DNA of 64,000 nt from Caldicellulosiruptor owensensis OL (GCF_000166335.1 NC_014657.1:2297501-2361500); one strand, 5' to 3'; counted from the stretch's first letter, positions 37,164 to 46,993 are shown. The notes: generated by a model not told the origin, from the sequence alone. Made by a program: numbers and translations.

Positions 37164-39002
37164 TTAAACCACTGCAAACTGGCTTATATACAGGTTATAG
37201 TAGAAACCTTTATTTGCTATAAGTTCATCATGTGTACCCTGTTCGACAATTCTGCCATCGTGTATTACAAGAATAAGGTCAGCATTTCTGATAGTTGAAA
37301 GTCTGTGGGCTATCACAAAACTTGTTCTTCCCTGCATAAGCTTTAACATTGCGCTCTGGACAAGTTTTTCTGTCCTTGTATCGATATTGCTTGTTGCCTC
37401 ATCTAATATAAGAATTGCCGGGTCAGAAAGTATTGCTCTTGCAATTGCCAGAAGCTGTCTTTGCCCCTGACTTAAGTCCATTCCATTGTCTGTAAGTACT
37501 GTATCATAACCATGTGGAAGATGTTTTATAAACTCATGTGCATTTGCCATCTTTGAAGCTAATATTACTTCATCGTCTGTGGCAGAAAGTTTTCCATACC
37601 TTATATTTTCCTTAACAGTTTCTGAAAATAAAAATGTATCTTGAAGTACAATCCCAAGTTTTCTTCTGAGGCTGTACCTGTTTATCCTTCTTATATCAAT
37701 ACCGTCAATCAAAATCTGTCCGCTATCAATATCGTAAAATCTGCTAAGCAAATTCACAATTGTCGTTTTCCCGCTTCCAGTGGGTCCAACAAGCGCTACC
37801 ATCTGCCCGGGTTTTACCTTAAAACTCACATCTTTGATAACAGGCTGACCTTTTGTGTAAGAAAACCATACGTTTTTAAATTCAACTTCTCCTTTAATAT
37901 CCTGCAGGTCAACTTCATCTTCAAAAGAAGTCTCTTCTACCTCATCCATTATCTCAAATACTCTCTCAGCTGAAGCAAACGCAGACTGGATCTGATTAAA
38001 CTGGTTTGCAAGCTCATTTAACGGTCGTGTAAACTGTCTTGCGTATTGAATAAAACTTGCAATTGTCCCAACTGTGATAAAACTTCTGAGCGCTAAAAAG
38101 CCACCCGATGCTGCAACAATTATAAACGCAAGGTTATTCAAAAGGTTCATAAGAGGCGGAATAACCCCTGAAAATATCTGGGCTTTTATCCCCACATGTG
38201 TAAGTTCTCTGTTCACTTTTTCAAATTTTTGTATTTCTTTTTCTTCTCTTGTAAAAACTTTTATAACCTTCTGACCAGTTATATCCTCTTCAATTATGCT
38301 ATTCAAACTACCCAAAAGCTTCTGGTTTTGTGAAAATAACTTTCTTGTTTTATTTGCGATTAAGTTTGTTAGCCAGAACATAAGCGGCACAACTGTCAAC
38401 GTTAAAATTGTAAGCAAAGGACTTAAAATTAGCATAACAATTATTGAGCCTGTTATGGTTATAATACTCGAGAATATTGAAGTTAAACTTGCGTTGAGAG
38501 TGTTTGTCATAACATCAATGTCGTTTGTCAGTCTTGACATTAAATCTCCATGTGCTCTTGTATCAAAAACTTTTATTGGAATTCTTTGGAGTTTTGAAAA
38601 AAGATCACCTCGCATTTTGAAAACTATCTTTTGGGAAATTGTCATCATTCCGTAACCCTGAAGATACGCAAAAAAGGAGTTGAGAATATAAATTCCTATC
38701 ATTGCCAGCACTATTTTATAAAGTCCGTCAAGTTTTTTCGGAACTATATATCCATCTATGGCTCTTTGGATTAAAAGAGGAGAAATAATCTGCAAAATCG
38801 CACCTGCTATGACAGTTACAAATATCCCGAAAAGTAAAAGTCTGAATTCATTAAAATATTCCCAAAGTCTTTTTAAAGTAGATTTTAAATCTTTGGGCTT
38901 TGCTCCTTTGGACAAAAATCTGTGTGCTGGTCCTCTTCCTGGAACAGGCCCCGGTCCAAATACAGGTGGCTGAAACGAAGATTGCTGTTTTTTATCAGGC
39001 AA
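37164..39002 (-). CDS. ABC exporter subunit (ATPase-permease fusion), second of a heterodimer
   Basis: About 612 residues: a Pro-rich cytoplasmic tail of ~45 residues, six membrane segments, then an ATPase with Walker A VGPTGSGKTT, signature LSQGQRQLLAIARA, Walker B ILILDEATSNID and H-loop IAHRLST. The start is taken as TTG at 39002, 9 bases after GGGGAGGAGG, overlapping the upstream gene's stop by 8 bases; the GTG at 39023 would lie inside the Shine-Dalgarno. Pairs with the gene at 38995. Resembles LmrCD/BmrCD-type drug exporters. Confidence 0.88.
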   Translation of the reverse strand: MPDKKQQSSFQPPVFGPGPVPGRGPAHRFLSKGAKPKDLKSTLKRLWEYFNEFRLLLFGIFVTVIAGAILQIISPLLIQRAIDGYIVPKKLDGLYKIVLAMIGIYILNSFFAYLQGYGMMTISQKIVFKMRGDLFSKLQRIPIKVFDTRAHGDLMSRLTNDIDVMTNTLNASLTSIFSSIITITGSIIVMLILSPLLTILTLTVVPLMFWLTNLIANKTRKLFSQNQKLLGSLNSIIEEDITGQKVIKVFTREEKEIQKFEKVNRELTHVGIKAQIFSGVIPPLMNLLNNLAFIIVAASGGFLALRSFITVGTIASFIQYARQFTRPLNELANQFNQIQSAFASAERVFEIMDEVEETSFEDEVDLQDIKGEVEFKNVWFSYTKGQPVIKDVSFKVKPGQMVALVGPTGSGKTTIVNLLSRFYDIDSGQILIDGIDIRRINRYSLRRKLGIVLQDTFLFSETVKENIRYGKLSATDDEVILASKMANAHEFIKHLPHGYDTVLTDNGMDLSQGQRQLLAIARAILSDPAILILDEATSNIDTRTEKLVQSAMLKLMQGRTSFVIAHRLSTIRNADLILVIHDGRIVEQGTHDELIANKGFYYNLYISQFAVV

Positions 39003-40731
39003 TTTTGCTTTCCTCCTCCCCACTCTGAGTTAAATAAATTTCTCTGTAGATAGGACAGTTTTTTACAAGCTCGTCATGTGTACCAATTGCTACAATTTTG
39101 CCTGCGTCCATGACAATTATCTTATCTGCATGTCTTATAGAAGATATTCTCTGAGCTATTATAAAGGTTGTTGTACCCTTTGTGTACTCTTTCAAAGCTG
39201 CCTGAATCTTCTTTTCAGTTGCCATATCAACAGCTGATGTACAGTCATCCAATATCAATATTTTGGGTCTTTTCAAGATAGCTCTGGCAATTGAAATCCT
39301 CTGTTTTTGTCCACCAGAAAGATTCACTCCACGTTCAGACACCTCAGTGTCATATCCTTTTTCAAAACTCATGATAAAATGGTGAGCCTGCGCTGCCTTT
39401 GCAGCCTGTATTATTTCTTCCATAGTGGCATTCTCATTACCCCATGCAATATTCTCTTTTATCGTTCCTGTAAAGAGAATTGTATCCTGTAAAACTATAC
39501 TGATGCACTTTCGCAAAACCTCAACATCGTAGTCTTTTACATTTACATCATCAATTAATACCTCACCTTCCTGAACATCATAAAGTCTGGGAATTAAGCT
39601 AACAAGGGTGGATTTCCCGGAACCTGTTGTGCCAATAATGCCAACTGTTTCACCCGGATTCACAATAAATGATATATTTTCAAGTGCCGGACTATTTTCA
39701 TCCTGGTTGTAGTAAAAAGTTACATTCCTAAACTCCACTTTGCCAAATTCAATTGGTTTTTTGACTGCATTTTCTTTGCTTTTGATATCTATATCACACT
39801 CAAGAACTTCATTGATTCGTTCTGCAGAAGCACTTGCTCTTGTAATAAACAAAAAGATATTACCTATCATCATCAGAGAAAACAGTATCTGCATTGTATA
39901 ATTTATAAATGCCATAAGCTGCCCCACCTGTAGACTGCCATATTTCACTTCAAACCCTCCAAACCATACAACACCTACCATTGCCATGTTCATAACAAGT
40001 CCAAATAGCGGCATCGTAATTACAACAATCCCAAATGCCTTCATAGAAGTTTCTAAAAGCTCTCTGTTTGCATTATAAAACCTTTTCTGTTCATATTCAT
40101 GCCTGACGAAAGCTTTTACTACTCTGCTTCCTAAAAGATTTTCACGCATTACAGCGTTTACTCTGTCTATTCTTTTCTGAACCTGAGAAAATAAAGGAAA
40201 ACTGTATTTTATCATGATATAAAAAATTAGTATAACAAAGGGTATTGAGATAAACAAAACAAGCGAAAGTTTAGGATCTATTGTGAGAGTCATTATAATT
40301 CCACCAATAAAAAGAAATGGTGCTCGTACAACTATTCTAAGCATCATCATGACAATATTTTGCATTTGCACAACATCATTGGTAAGCCTTGTAATGAGAG
40401 TTTCCGGTCGAAACCTGTCAACATTTTTAAACGAAAACGACATTATTTTTTTGAACAGGTCACACCTCAAGTCGTAGGCAAAGTTCTGGCTTGCAATGCT
40501 TGAAAATACCACACATCCCCCACCGCCAATCATCCCAATCAGAGCTGCTAAAATCATTATCAGTCCTGTTTTCAAAATGTATTCTATATCGCCTCTTTTT
40601 AGCCCAATATCAATTATCCTTTCCATAAACCTCGGCTGCATAAGGTCCATTGCTACTTCTAAAATCATAAACAGAGGAGCTAAAATCACAGCCCATGTAT
40701 ATGGCTTCAAGTATCTAAAAAGTTTTAACAT
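38995..40731 (-). CDS. ABC exporter subunit (ATPase-permease fusion), first of a heterodimer
   Basis: 578 residues, six membrane segments and an ATPase: Walker A IGTTGSGKST, signature LSGGQKQRISIARA, Walker B ILILDDCTSAVD. The catalytic Glu after Walker B is Asp (DDCTS), and the switch residue His is Gln (FIIAQRISS). This is the degenerate-site half of a heterodimeric exporter, with the intact site on the partner. RBS is AAAAAGGAGG. It follows the MarR gene by 3 bases, so the two are co-transcribed. Confidence 0.92.
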   Translation of the reverse strand: MLKLFRYLKPYTWAVILAPLFMILEVAMDLMQPRFMERIIDIGLKRGDIEYILKTGLIMILAALIGMIGGGGCVVFSSIASQNFAYDLRCDLFKKIMSFSFKNVDRFRPETLITRLTNDVVQMQNIVMMMLRIVVRAPFLFIGGIIMTLTIDPKLSLVLFISIPFVILIFYIMIKYSFPLFSQVQKRIDRVNAVMRENLLGSRVVKAFVRHEYEQKRFYNANRELLETSMKAFGIVVITMPLFGLVMNMAMVGVVWFGGFEVKYGSLQVGQLMAFINYTMQILFSLMMIGNIFLFITRASASAERINEVLECDIDIKSKENAVKKPIEFGKVEFRNVTFYYNQDENSPALENISFIVNPGETVGIIGTTGSGKSTLVSLIPRLYDVQEGEVLIDDVNVKDYDVEVLRKCISIVLQDTILFTGTIKENIAWGNENATMEEIIQAAKAAQAHHFIMSFEKGYDTEVSERGVNLSGGQKQRISIARAILKRPKILILDDCTSAVDMATEKKIQAALKEYTKGTTTFIIAQRISSIRHADKIIVMDAGKIVAIGTHDELVKNCPIYREIYLTQSGEEESKIA

Positions 40732-40734
40732 TTT

Positions 40735-41211
40735 TTATTGACCTCCTTTTTGGTCACAGCATCCTATCATTTTTAGAACAAGTTTTTTGAGTCTTTTTAG
40801 CAGATACCATAGCTCTTCAATCTCGTCCTCAGAAAGTCTTGAAAGATTTATCTCAAGGTTCTGGTTTACCCACCGTGTGTGAATACTTAAAAACTCTCTT
40901 CCTTTTTCTGTTGATTGAACTATTGAAACTCTTCTGTCAGAATCATCTTTGAGCCTTTCTACATATTCTTCTGAGATAAGCTTATCTATGATAGGTGTCA
41001 GATTAGACGCTGAAATGTTAAGCCTTTTTGCAAGCTCAGACATATTTATTGGACCAAACACATCTATAAGATGTAATATGTATATAAACCTCGGTGGCAG
41101 TCCATACCTTTCAGAAAATACATCTTTCTTGAGAACTTTGTTTGTTATTAACGGAAAAAGAGACAACATGTTTTCAGCAATCTGATTTATCATCTCCTTT
41201 GAAATACCCAT
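40735..41211 (-). CDS. MarR-family transcriptional regulator
   Basis: 158 residues with a winged helix: INMSELAKRLNISASNLTPIIDKLISEEYVERLKDD, then the wing DRRVSIV. The start is the ATG at 41211, 7 bases after AAGGGGTG, rather than the longer frame from 41250. Heads the exporter operon, so it probably represses it in response to a drug or lipid-like ligand. Confidence 0.9.
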   Translation of the reverse strand: MGISKEMINQIAENMLSLFPLITNKVLKKDVFSERYGLPPRFIYILHLIDVFGPINMSELAKRLNISASNLTPIIDKLISEEYVERLKDDSDRRVSIVQSTEKGREFLSIHTRWVNQNLEINLSRLSEDEIEELWYLLKRLKKLVLKMIGCCDQKGGQ

Positions 41212-41368
41212 CCAAAAACACCCCTTTTTGATAAAGTTGAAAATTCTCAATTGAAGTAATATAATATCTTAAATAATGCTATTTTAATTTTTACTGATTG
41301 CCAATTAATTATACAAACATAAGTAATGGGCAGGGTGATAATAGTCAATATTTCAAAATACCAGCTGA

Positions 41369-41411
41369 AAATAGTTATATTTTTATAATTATTATATCAT
41401 TATAACTATTT
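41369..41411. promoter_or_regulatory. AT-rich inverted repeat upstream of the DUF554 gene
   Basis: Perfect 11-bp arms AAATAGTTATA and TATAACTATTT, separated by 21 bases that contain several TATAAT-like -10 candidates. It lies between the divergent MarR and DUF554 genes. A MarR dimer site is possible, but the spacing is wide. Confidence 0.4.
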
Positions 41412-41450
41412 GCAAGTCAAAAATTATTTAAAGATGAAGGAGAGTTATAA

Positions 41451-42188
41451 ATGACTGGACTCGGAACCATAGTAAATGCTATTGCAGTGGTTGCAGGCTC
41501 TATTTTAGGGCTTATTTTAAAATCCGGAATACCAGAAAGATTTAAAACAACTATTATGCAGGCAATATCTCTTTCTGTTATATTCATTGGAATTTCTGGA
41601 GTGCTGCAAGGAATTTTCAAGGTGCTTTCAACCGGAAAAATTGACAGGCAGTTTATAATGCTTATGATTTTTTCGCTTGTGATCGGCGGGCTTCTGGGAG
41701 AAATTTTGAAAATAGAAGATTTTTTAGAATCACTTGCCGGTAAAATAAAAATGTCAGTTTCAAAATTTATAAAATCAGAAATTTCTACATTTACAGAAGG
41801 CTTTGTAACAGCAAGTCTTGTGTTCTGTGTTGGTGCTATGGCTATTGTAGGAAGTCTTGAAGATGGTCTAAATCATAACTTTAGTATTCTTTTTGCAAAA
41901 TCTATTTTAGATGGCGTAACTTCAATAATATTTTCTGCAACACTTGGGATTGGCGTTATGTTCTCAAGTATAACAATCCTTTTATATCAGGGGAGCATAA
42001 CGCTTCTGGCAGACATTGTAAAACCATTTCTAACAGATACTGTGGTCTTACAAATGTCAATGGTGGGGTCTGTTCTGATATTTGCAATTGGTCTTAACAT
42101 GCTTGGAATTTCAAAGATAAAAGTTGGCAATCTTCTCCCTGCAATATTTGTACCTGTTGTGTGGTACGTTGTAAATTTGTTTATTTAA
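41451..42188 (+). CDS. DUF554 family membrane protein
   Basis: 245 residues, about seven membrane segments, start MTGLGTIVNAIAVVAGSILG and core FCVGAMAIVGSLEDGLN, both conserved in DUF554 (YdfK-like). Function unknown; a transport role is often guessed. The ATG follows GAAGGAGAG. Confidence 0.9.
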   Translation: MTGLGTIVNAIAVVAGSILGLILKSGIPERFKTTIMQAISLSVIFIGISGVLQGIFKVLSTGKIDRQFIMLMIFSLVIGGLLGEILKIEDFLESLAGKIKMSVSKFIKSEISTFTEGFVTASLVFCVGAMAIVGSLEDGLNHNFSILFAKSILDGVTSIIFSATLGIGVMFSSITILLYQGSITLLADIVKPFLTDTVVLQMSMVGSVLIFAIGLNMLGISKIKVGNLLPAIFVPVVWYVVNLFI

Positions 42189-42361
42189 ATGTATTCAGAT
42201 TCAATAATAAAGAGTTAAATAGCGGATTGAAAGTAAATTATTACATATTTACAGATAACAATAAAACAAAGTATAATGATTCTTGAGGTTTAAAATTCTT
42301 ATTGTATCTAATTATTGTTTTTTGTAATAATTAGCTCAATACAAAATAAGAGGTGTAAAAC

Positions 42362-42752
42362 TTGGATTATTTGGAAATTTTAAGAACATTTTTTTGAAAA
42401 TCAAGATGACGTATTAATGGCTTTTCTATTTGGTTCAGTTGCGAAGAATAAAAATACAAAAGAATCAGACATAGATATAGCTGTTTACTTGAGTAAATAC
42501 GACCAAAAAAGAGTCTTTAGCCTTTGGAACAAACTTGAAGATCTGTTGAAGAAAAATGTAGATTTGATTGTGTTAAACAAAGCAAATTGTGACATTGCAT
42601 GGGAAGCCTTAAAAGGAAAGAAAATTTTAATAAGAGATAATCAATTCTTTATTAATTATTTCTTAGAAGTTTCTCAGGAAGCAGAAGACTTTAGAGAAAT
42701 TCTTTTAGAAATTTTTAAGATAAGACTGGAAAGAAGGAATAAAAGTGCTTGA
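42362..42752 (+). pseudogene. MntA-type nucleotidyltransferase antitoxin, frameshifted
   Basis: The frame opening at TTG 42362, after AAGAGGTG, reads YLEILRTFF and hits a stop in a run of seven T near 42390-42396. Removing one T joins ENQDDVLMAFLFGS and the rest of the gene. The second frame has GSVAKNKNTKESDID, the GS-X10-DxD nucleotidyltransferase motif of MntA. An alternative start at ATG 42417 would remove the first ~18 residues but keep the catalytic motif, so residual function cannot be excluded. Confidence 0.7.
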
Positions 42753-42765
42753 ACATTAAAATAAG

Positions 42766-43125
42766 TTGAGTATATTGAAAAGGGTTGACTTTGTTTTCTT
42801 AGAAATTGAAGATTTGGAACAGTATAAAAACTTAACTTTTGAAGTATATAGTAAAGACAGGTTTATAAGGCAAAACGTTGAAAGAATAATTGAAAATATT
42901 GCAAATGCTATAATCGACATATCAAAAATTATTATTGCAAACTAATTCAATATAATAGATATTGCTCTCGCCACATCTATCGCAGAAGTTGCAAGATTGC
43001 GCAATATACTAGTTCACCAATATTTAGATATTCGATGGGAATATTTAAAAAATTTTATTGACGAAAAAATAGGAGATGTTTATAAATTTTTAGAGAATAT
43101 TTTGAATTTTGTAAATTCTATTTAG
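42766..43125 (+). pseudogene. HepT-type HEPN toxin, interrupted by a stop
   Basis: A single frame from TTG 42766 to TAG 43123, with an in-frame TAA at 42943. The second part carries RLRNILVHQYLDI, the HEPN R-x4-H (RNILVH) ribonuclease motif followed by Tyr. The stretch around the stop is shorter than in typical HepT proteins. Partner of the MntA gene 13 bases upstream. Inactivated toxin. Confidence 0.65.
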
Positions 43126-43287
43126 TCATTTGTGTTTAATGAATCATGAATATTACTTTTTTTTAATTTCTATGGAATTCACGAAACTGAAAAATTTATA
43201 AGTACTAAATTTTTATTTTTAAATTTGAAGAATTTACTTAGAAAATTAAAAAAGTTATTATCTTGACCATTTAAAAAAAACATATTC

Positions 43288-43316
43288 TTGATATAAAACG
43301 AGAAAAGGGGTATAAT
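43288..43316 (+). promoter_or_regulatory. SigA-type promoter of the leader region
   Basis: TTGATA (43288-43293), 17-base spacer, TATAAT (43311-43316). No gene starts within 140 bases; instead a structured region follows. Confidence 0.65.
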
Positions 43317-43322
43317 TGTTAA

Positions 43323-43436
43323 TAGAAAAGTGTTTTCTCTCAAGTAAGTTTTGTTGGTAACCGGCACCCGACTAATAAAATGCCGGCTCGTAAGTTCTCA
43401 AAAAAGAGCCCTGATTTACAGAGGGCTCTTATTCTA
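43323..43436 (+). ncRNA. Putative structured leader or small RNA ending in a terminator
   Basis: Downstream of the promoter at 43288, CCGGCA (43361-43366) pairs with TGCCGG (43381-43386). AAGAGCCCT (43404-43412) pairs with AGGGCTCTT (43422-43430) and is followed by ATTCTATAT. The layout is that of a ~110-nt RNA with an intrinsic terminator, upstream of an ABC exporter operon. It does not match a riboswitch class I can name. Confidence 0.45.
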
Positions 43437-43459
43437 TATATTCTAAAAAAGGGGAAATA

Positions 43460-43633
43460 ATGCGTGAAACCTCAACTCCACTTTTTATCCAAACTCCTCA
43501 ACAAAGAAAGGGGCTGAGGCAAAGGACAAAGCCTTTGACCAATCCAGCCCCTTCCAAAATCTATTCTAAAAGGAGGAGTCTCATGTTGGCATCTTTTACT
43601 TTCTTTTCGTCAGCCCTTCTACTTAATATTTAA
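43460..43633 (+). CDS. Possible 57-residue leader peptide
   Basis: The ATG at 43460 follows AAGGGGAAATA (tight). The frame runs 57 codons to TAA 43631. A second in-frame ATG at 43583 has a stronger site (AAAAGGAGGAG) and would give a 16-residue hydrophobic peptide, MLASFTFFSSALLLNI. A large hairpin (43508-43516 with 43545-43553, plus an inner stem) lies inside the frame. It may be a regulatory leader of the ABC operon or simply spurious. The rest of 43634-43790 holds nothing else I recognise. Confidence 0.3.
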   Translation: MRETSTPLFIQTPQQRKGLRQRTKPLTNPAPSKIYSKRRSLMLASFTFFSSALLLNI

Positions 43634-43790
43634 TCTAAAATTTTTTAAAAAAGTATAAAGAAATGTTTAAAAATTTGTAAACAATCTTTTAACAAAGACA
43701 TGACAAATGTCACTATAAAAATTTTCTTTAATAGTATATTATAATATCAGCAGTAAAATTAAATTTTTGTAAAGAAGGTGTAAAAAAGCT

Positions 43791-44756
43791 ATGCTTGCAC
43801 TTGAAGTCAGAAATCTTGTGAAAAGATATTCAAATATTCTTGCACTTGATAATCTTTCGCTTTCGATAAAAGAAGGAGAGGTTTTTGGACTTTTAGGGCC
43901 AAACGGTGCAGGAAAAACAACTTTTATAAACTGTATACTGGGACTCACTCCATTTGACAGAGGTGAAATTTACATCTTTGGAAAACCTCTCAATAAAGCC
44001 TTGAAAGAATTAAAATGGCAGATTGGAATTGTCCCCCAGGAGATAGCACTTTACAGCAACCTGACTGTGTATGAAAACCTCAGTTTTTTCGGTTCTCTTT
44101 ATAATTTGTCAGGTAAAGTTTTAAAAGAAAGAATAGAATTTGCTCTTGAGTTTGTTCAGATGCAGGACAGCATAAAGAAACAAATAAAAAACCTATCTGG
44201 CGGAATGAAAAGAAGGGTAAACATTGCCGCAGCTCTTTTGAATAATCCAAAACTTTTGATAATGGATGAACCCACTGTTGGAATTGATATATTCTCAAGA
44301 AAACTGATTTTAGAATCTGTTGAAAAACTCTCTGGAAGTGGTATTACAATTATTTATACAACTCATTACATAGAAGAAGTTGACAGAATATGCACATCTG
44401 TTGCCTTTATAAACAAAGGAACTATAATAGAATACGGTCCAAAAGAGTTTCTTATCAGAAAACTATCAAACAATAATATAATAAGAATAAAGCTTGGCAA
44501 ATTCAAAGATGAAGCTATTTCAAAAATTAAGAAAATAAATGGAATAGAAAAAACATCTTTTTCTGAAAACGAACTTATAATCACTGCAAATAACTCCAGT
44601 AATTTAATAAAAGATATTATCGAAGTTCTCTCTCAAGAACAATGTGAAATACTTTCAATATCATATGAAAAACCAACTATGGAAAAACTGTATTTTGCAG
44701 TAATGGGTTATACCATAGACGAAAAAGGAGAGATTGTTCATGAAATCAGCAGTTAA
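43791..44756 (+). CDS. ABC-2 type exporter ATPase
   Basis: 321 residues. Walker A GPNGAGKTT, Q-loop IVPQEIALY, signature LSGGMKRRVNIAAAL, Walker B LLIMDEPTVGID, H-loop TTHYIEE; a C-terminal ~90-residue regulatory domain follows. Of the DrrA/antibiotic-exporter type. The ATG is the first gene of a three-gene operon whose junctions overlap. RBS is GAAGGTG. Confidence 0.92.
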   Translation: MLALEVRNLVKRYSNILALDNLSLSIKEGEVFGLLGPNGAGKTTFINCILGLTPFDRGEIYIFGKPLNKALKELKWQIGIVPQEIALYSNLTVYENLSFFGSLYNLSGKVLKERIEFALEFVQMQDSIKKQIKNLSGGMKRRVNIAAALLNNPKLLIMDEPTVGIDIFSRKLILESVEKLSGSGITIIYTTHYIEEVDRICTSVAFINKGTIIEYGPKEFLIRKLSNNNIIRIKLGKFKDEAISKIKKINGIEKTSFSENELIITANNSSNLIKDIIEVLSQEQCEILSISYEKPTMEKLYFAVMGYTIDEKGEIVHEISS

Positions 44757-45885
44757 AGCATTTTTCTTTACTTTAAAAGAAAATATTATGAGTATTCCAC
44801 TTCTTTCAATAATGCTTATCTTCCCAATTGTTATCATTTTTATACTTGGAAATGCTCTGTCTGGATATTTCAAACAAACTGACATTCCAAAGACTAATAT
44901 TATTCTTGTTTTTGAAGATAATCTTAAACCATATATTCATGATACTCTCTTGAAAAACGATAAAACCTTTTCAAAGCTGTTTGAGTCAGAAGTTGTTTCT
45001 TCAAAGTCCGATGCCATAAAAAAGTTTTCAAGTTCAAATAAATACACAGCTGTTGTTGTTTTCAGACAAACTAAAGAAAATGGCCCAAAAAGTTACAGTC
45101 CTTTTGGTTTTGATATACAAATCATGGCAAAAGGAGGCTTTCCTGAAGCCGGGTTTGTAAAAGTTTATTTTTCTATATTTTCAAACTACTATAAATTTGC
45201 AAAAAACATTTATACACCACAAGATATCCCGAAAAATATAGAATTTGAATCTGCGTTTTCAGGACGTTTTCCAAGAGCTATTGACTACTATGCTGTTACA
45301 ATGGTTGTTATGATGGCTCTTTACGGCGCTTTTGCTGGAGTTGCTGTAATAGAAGGAGAAAGAAGACAGAACACTCTAATTAGACTTTTTGCATCACCCA
45401 AAAATCCACAGATAATATTTGTGTCAAAAGCGCTTGCGCAAATGGTATTTTTATATGTCCAGCTTTGCATAATAATAATCTTTTCAAAACTTGTTTACAA
45501 TGCTAACTGGGGTAAAAACCTTTCTTTTGTATTCCTTTTAATTCTAATCTACAGCATATTTTGCATTCTTTTTGGAATTTTGATTGCACTTGTTGCCAAA
45601 AGCTATGTTTTCTCAAATGTTCTTATAAGCTCGTTTGCTGTTATAGCAACATTTCTGGTTGGCGGGTATACAAGAGTTAATATATCAAACAGATTTCTTG
45701 CATCTATAAGAGATATTCTGCCAAACAACGTTGTGCAATCAACATTGTTTAGCATAATATATAACCCATCTGAAACAAATACCTTGAAAATTGCTTTTGT
45801 CTACTTCGGTATACTCTGTACAGTAGTTGCTATAATATGTATATTTCTGATGAGGGCGGTGAAACCATGGCAATTTTCAAAATAA
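44740..45885 (+). CDS. ABC-2 type exporter permease 1
   Basis: 381 residues: a membrane span near the N-terminus, a ~150-residue external loop and five or six spans in the C-terminal half, including AFAGVAVIEGERRQNTLIRL. This is the ABC-2 permease plan (YhgE/Pip-like). The start is the ATG at 44740 after GGAGA, overlapping the ATPase gene by 17 bases. Confidence 0.88.
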   Translation: MKSAVKAFFFTLKENIMSIPLLSIMLIFPIVIIFILGNALSGYFKQTDIPKTNIILVFEDNLKPYIHDTLLKNDKTFSKLFESEVVSSKSDAIKKFSSSNKYTAVVVFRQTKENGPKSYSPFGFDIQIMAKGGFPEAGFVKVYFSIFSNYYKFAKNIYTPQDIPKNIEFESAFSGRFPRAIDYYAVTMVVMMALYGAFAGVAVIEGERRQNTLIRLFASPKNPQIIFVSKALAQMVFLYVQLCIIIIFSKLVYNANWGKNLSFVFLLILIYSIFCILFGILIALVAKSYVFSNVLISSFAVIATFLVGGYTRVNISNRFLASIRDILPNNVVQSTLFSIIYNPSETNTLKIAFVYFGILCTVVAIICIFLMRAVKPWQFSK

Positions 45886-46976
45886 ACATAAAGCGGCTTT
45901 TGAAGGATAATCTCAATCTATTTTTTATGATAATACTTCCTGCAATTGCAATCTCAATTTCTACATTTTTTTCAGCAAGCGTTGAAGCACCATACACCAT
46001 TGGAATTATCACAGACAGTGAAAAAAGTCCTCAGGTAATGTTGATTGAAAAAGAGCTCAAAAAATGTTTTAACATAAAACCCTTTGACAGATCAAAATCT
46101 ATTGTGAGCCAGATGGTGCAAAGCGGAATTGATTGTGTGATTGATTTGACAAATAAAGATGTTGAAGATATCTTAAACCAAAAGAGAAAAAGTATAAAGA
46201 TATATACATTTGGAAAATCTGAGACATATATGATTTTAAGGGAATATTTAGGCGGCATAATACGAATAATTGTCTCGCAAAAAAGACTTGTTCACGATTA
46301 CTTAAAAGTGTCAGAAAATATATTGTCATACGCACCAGCTGTGAAAACCAATATTATCCACCAGAATTCAAAACAGCTGCCGGTTACTTTTGCTTCTGGA
46401 TTCTTTGTAATGTCTCTTTTCTGGCTTGCTCTGAATGCTTCAAACATAATTCTCAAAGATTATCATGAAAGAGTTATACTTCGAATTCTTTGCGCTCCAA
46501 TATCAAAACAAAGTTACATCCTCCAGTCAATTTTGAGCATATTCTCTGTAACGTTAGTTCAGATAATTTTCTTTGTTGTAATGTGTACCTTCGGGTTAAA
46601 ACTTTCTTTTGGCCAAAATATAGCAGTTGTTATTCTGGTTCTATCTGCCTGTAGCTTTATGTTTGTAGCATTTGGCGTTATGCTGATAAGCATAGTAAAT
46701 GATATGCGAAAACTTTCTACTCTAAACTCAATGGTTGTAACAATAATGTGCATGCTTGGCGGCTGTTACTGGCCTTTGAGTATAATGCCAAAGTTTTTGC
46801 AAAAGATTGCTCTCATTTTCCCAACAACATATGCAGCAGCTCTGACAAAAAATGTGCTTCTCTCAAAACCACTTGGAAGTATGCTTTTAGATATAATCAT
46901 AGTAGTGGCATTCTGCGTACTTTTTATTCTGGTGGGAATAAAACAGCTTTCTAAAAATGTAATTGCAAAGGTGTGA
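45867..46976 (+). CDS. ABC-2 type exporter permease 2
   Basis: 369 residues, same topology as the preceding gene (span at ~18-38, external loop, C-terminal spans with LNASNIILKDYHERVILRIL). The start is the ATG at 45867 after GAGGGCGGTG, overlapping the upstream gene by 19 bases. The two permeases would form a heterodimer with the ATPase at 43791. Confidence 0.88.
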   Translation: MAIFKINIKRLLKDNLNLFFMIILPAIAISISTFFSASVEAPYTIGIITDSEKSPQVMLIEKELKKCFNIKPFDRSKSIVSQMVQSGIDCVIDLTNKDVEDILNQKRKSIKIYTFGKSETYMILREYLGGIIRIIVSQKRLVHDYLKVSENILSYAPAVKTNIIHQNSKQLPVTFASGFFVMSLFWLALNASNIILKDYHERVILRILCAPISKQSYILQSILSIFSVTLVQIIFFVVMCTFGLKLSFGQNIAVVILVLSACSFMFVAFGVMLISIVNDMRKLSTLNSMVVTIMCMLGGCYWPLSIMPKFLQKIALIFPTTYAAALTKNVLLSKPLGSMLLDIIIVVAFCVLFILVGIKQLSKNVIAKV

Positions 46977-46993
46977 GTTGTTTTAAGAAAAAA

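Noticed and set aside
41369-41411. CRISPR repeat or IS terminal repeat
   Set aside because: A single inverted pair with no further copies or spacers; consistent with an operator.
43361-43436. Known riboswitch class (guanidine, fluoride, Mn, preQ1)
   Set aside because: The hairpins do not contain the conserved cores of those classes as I know them.
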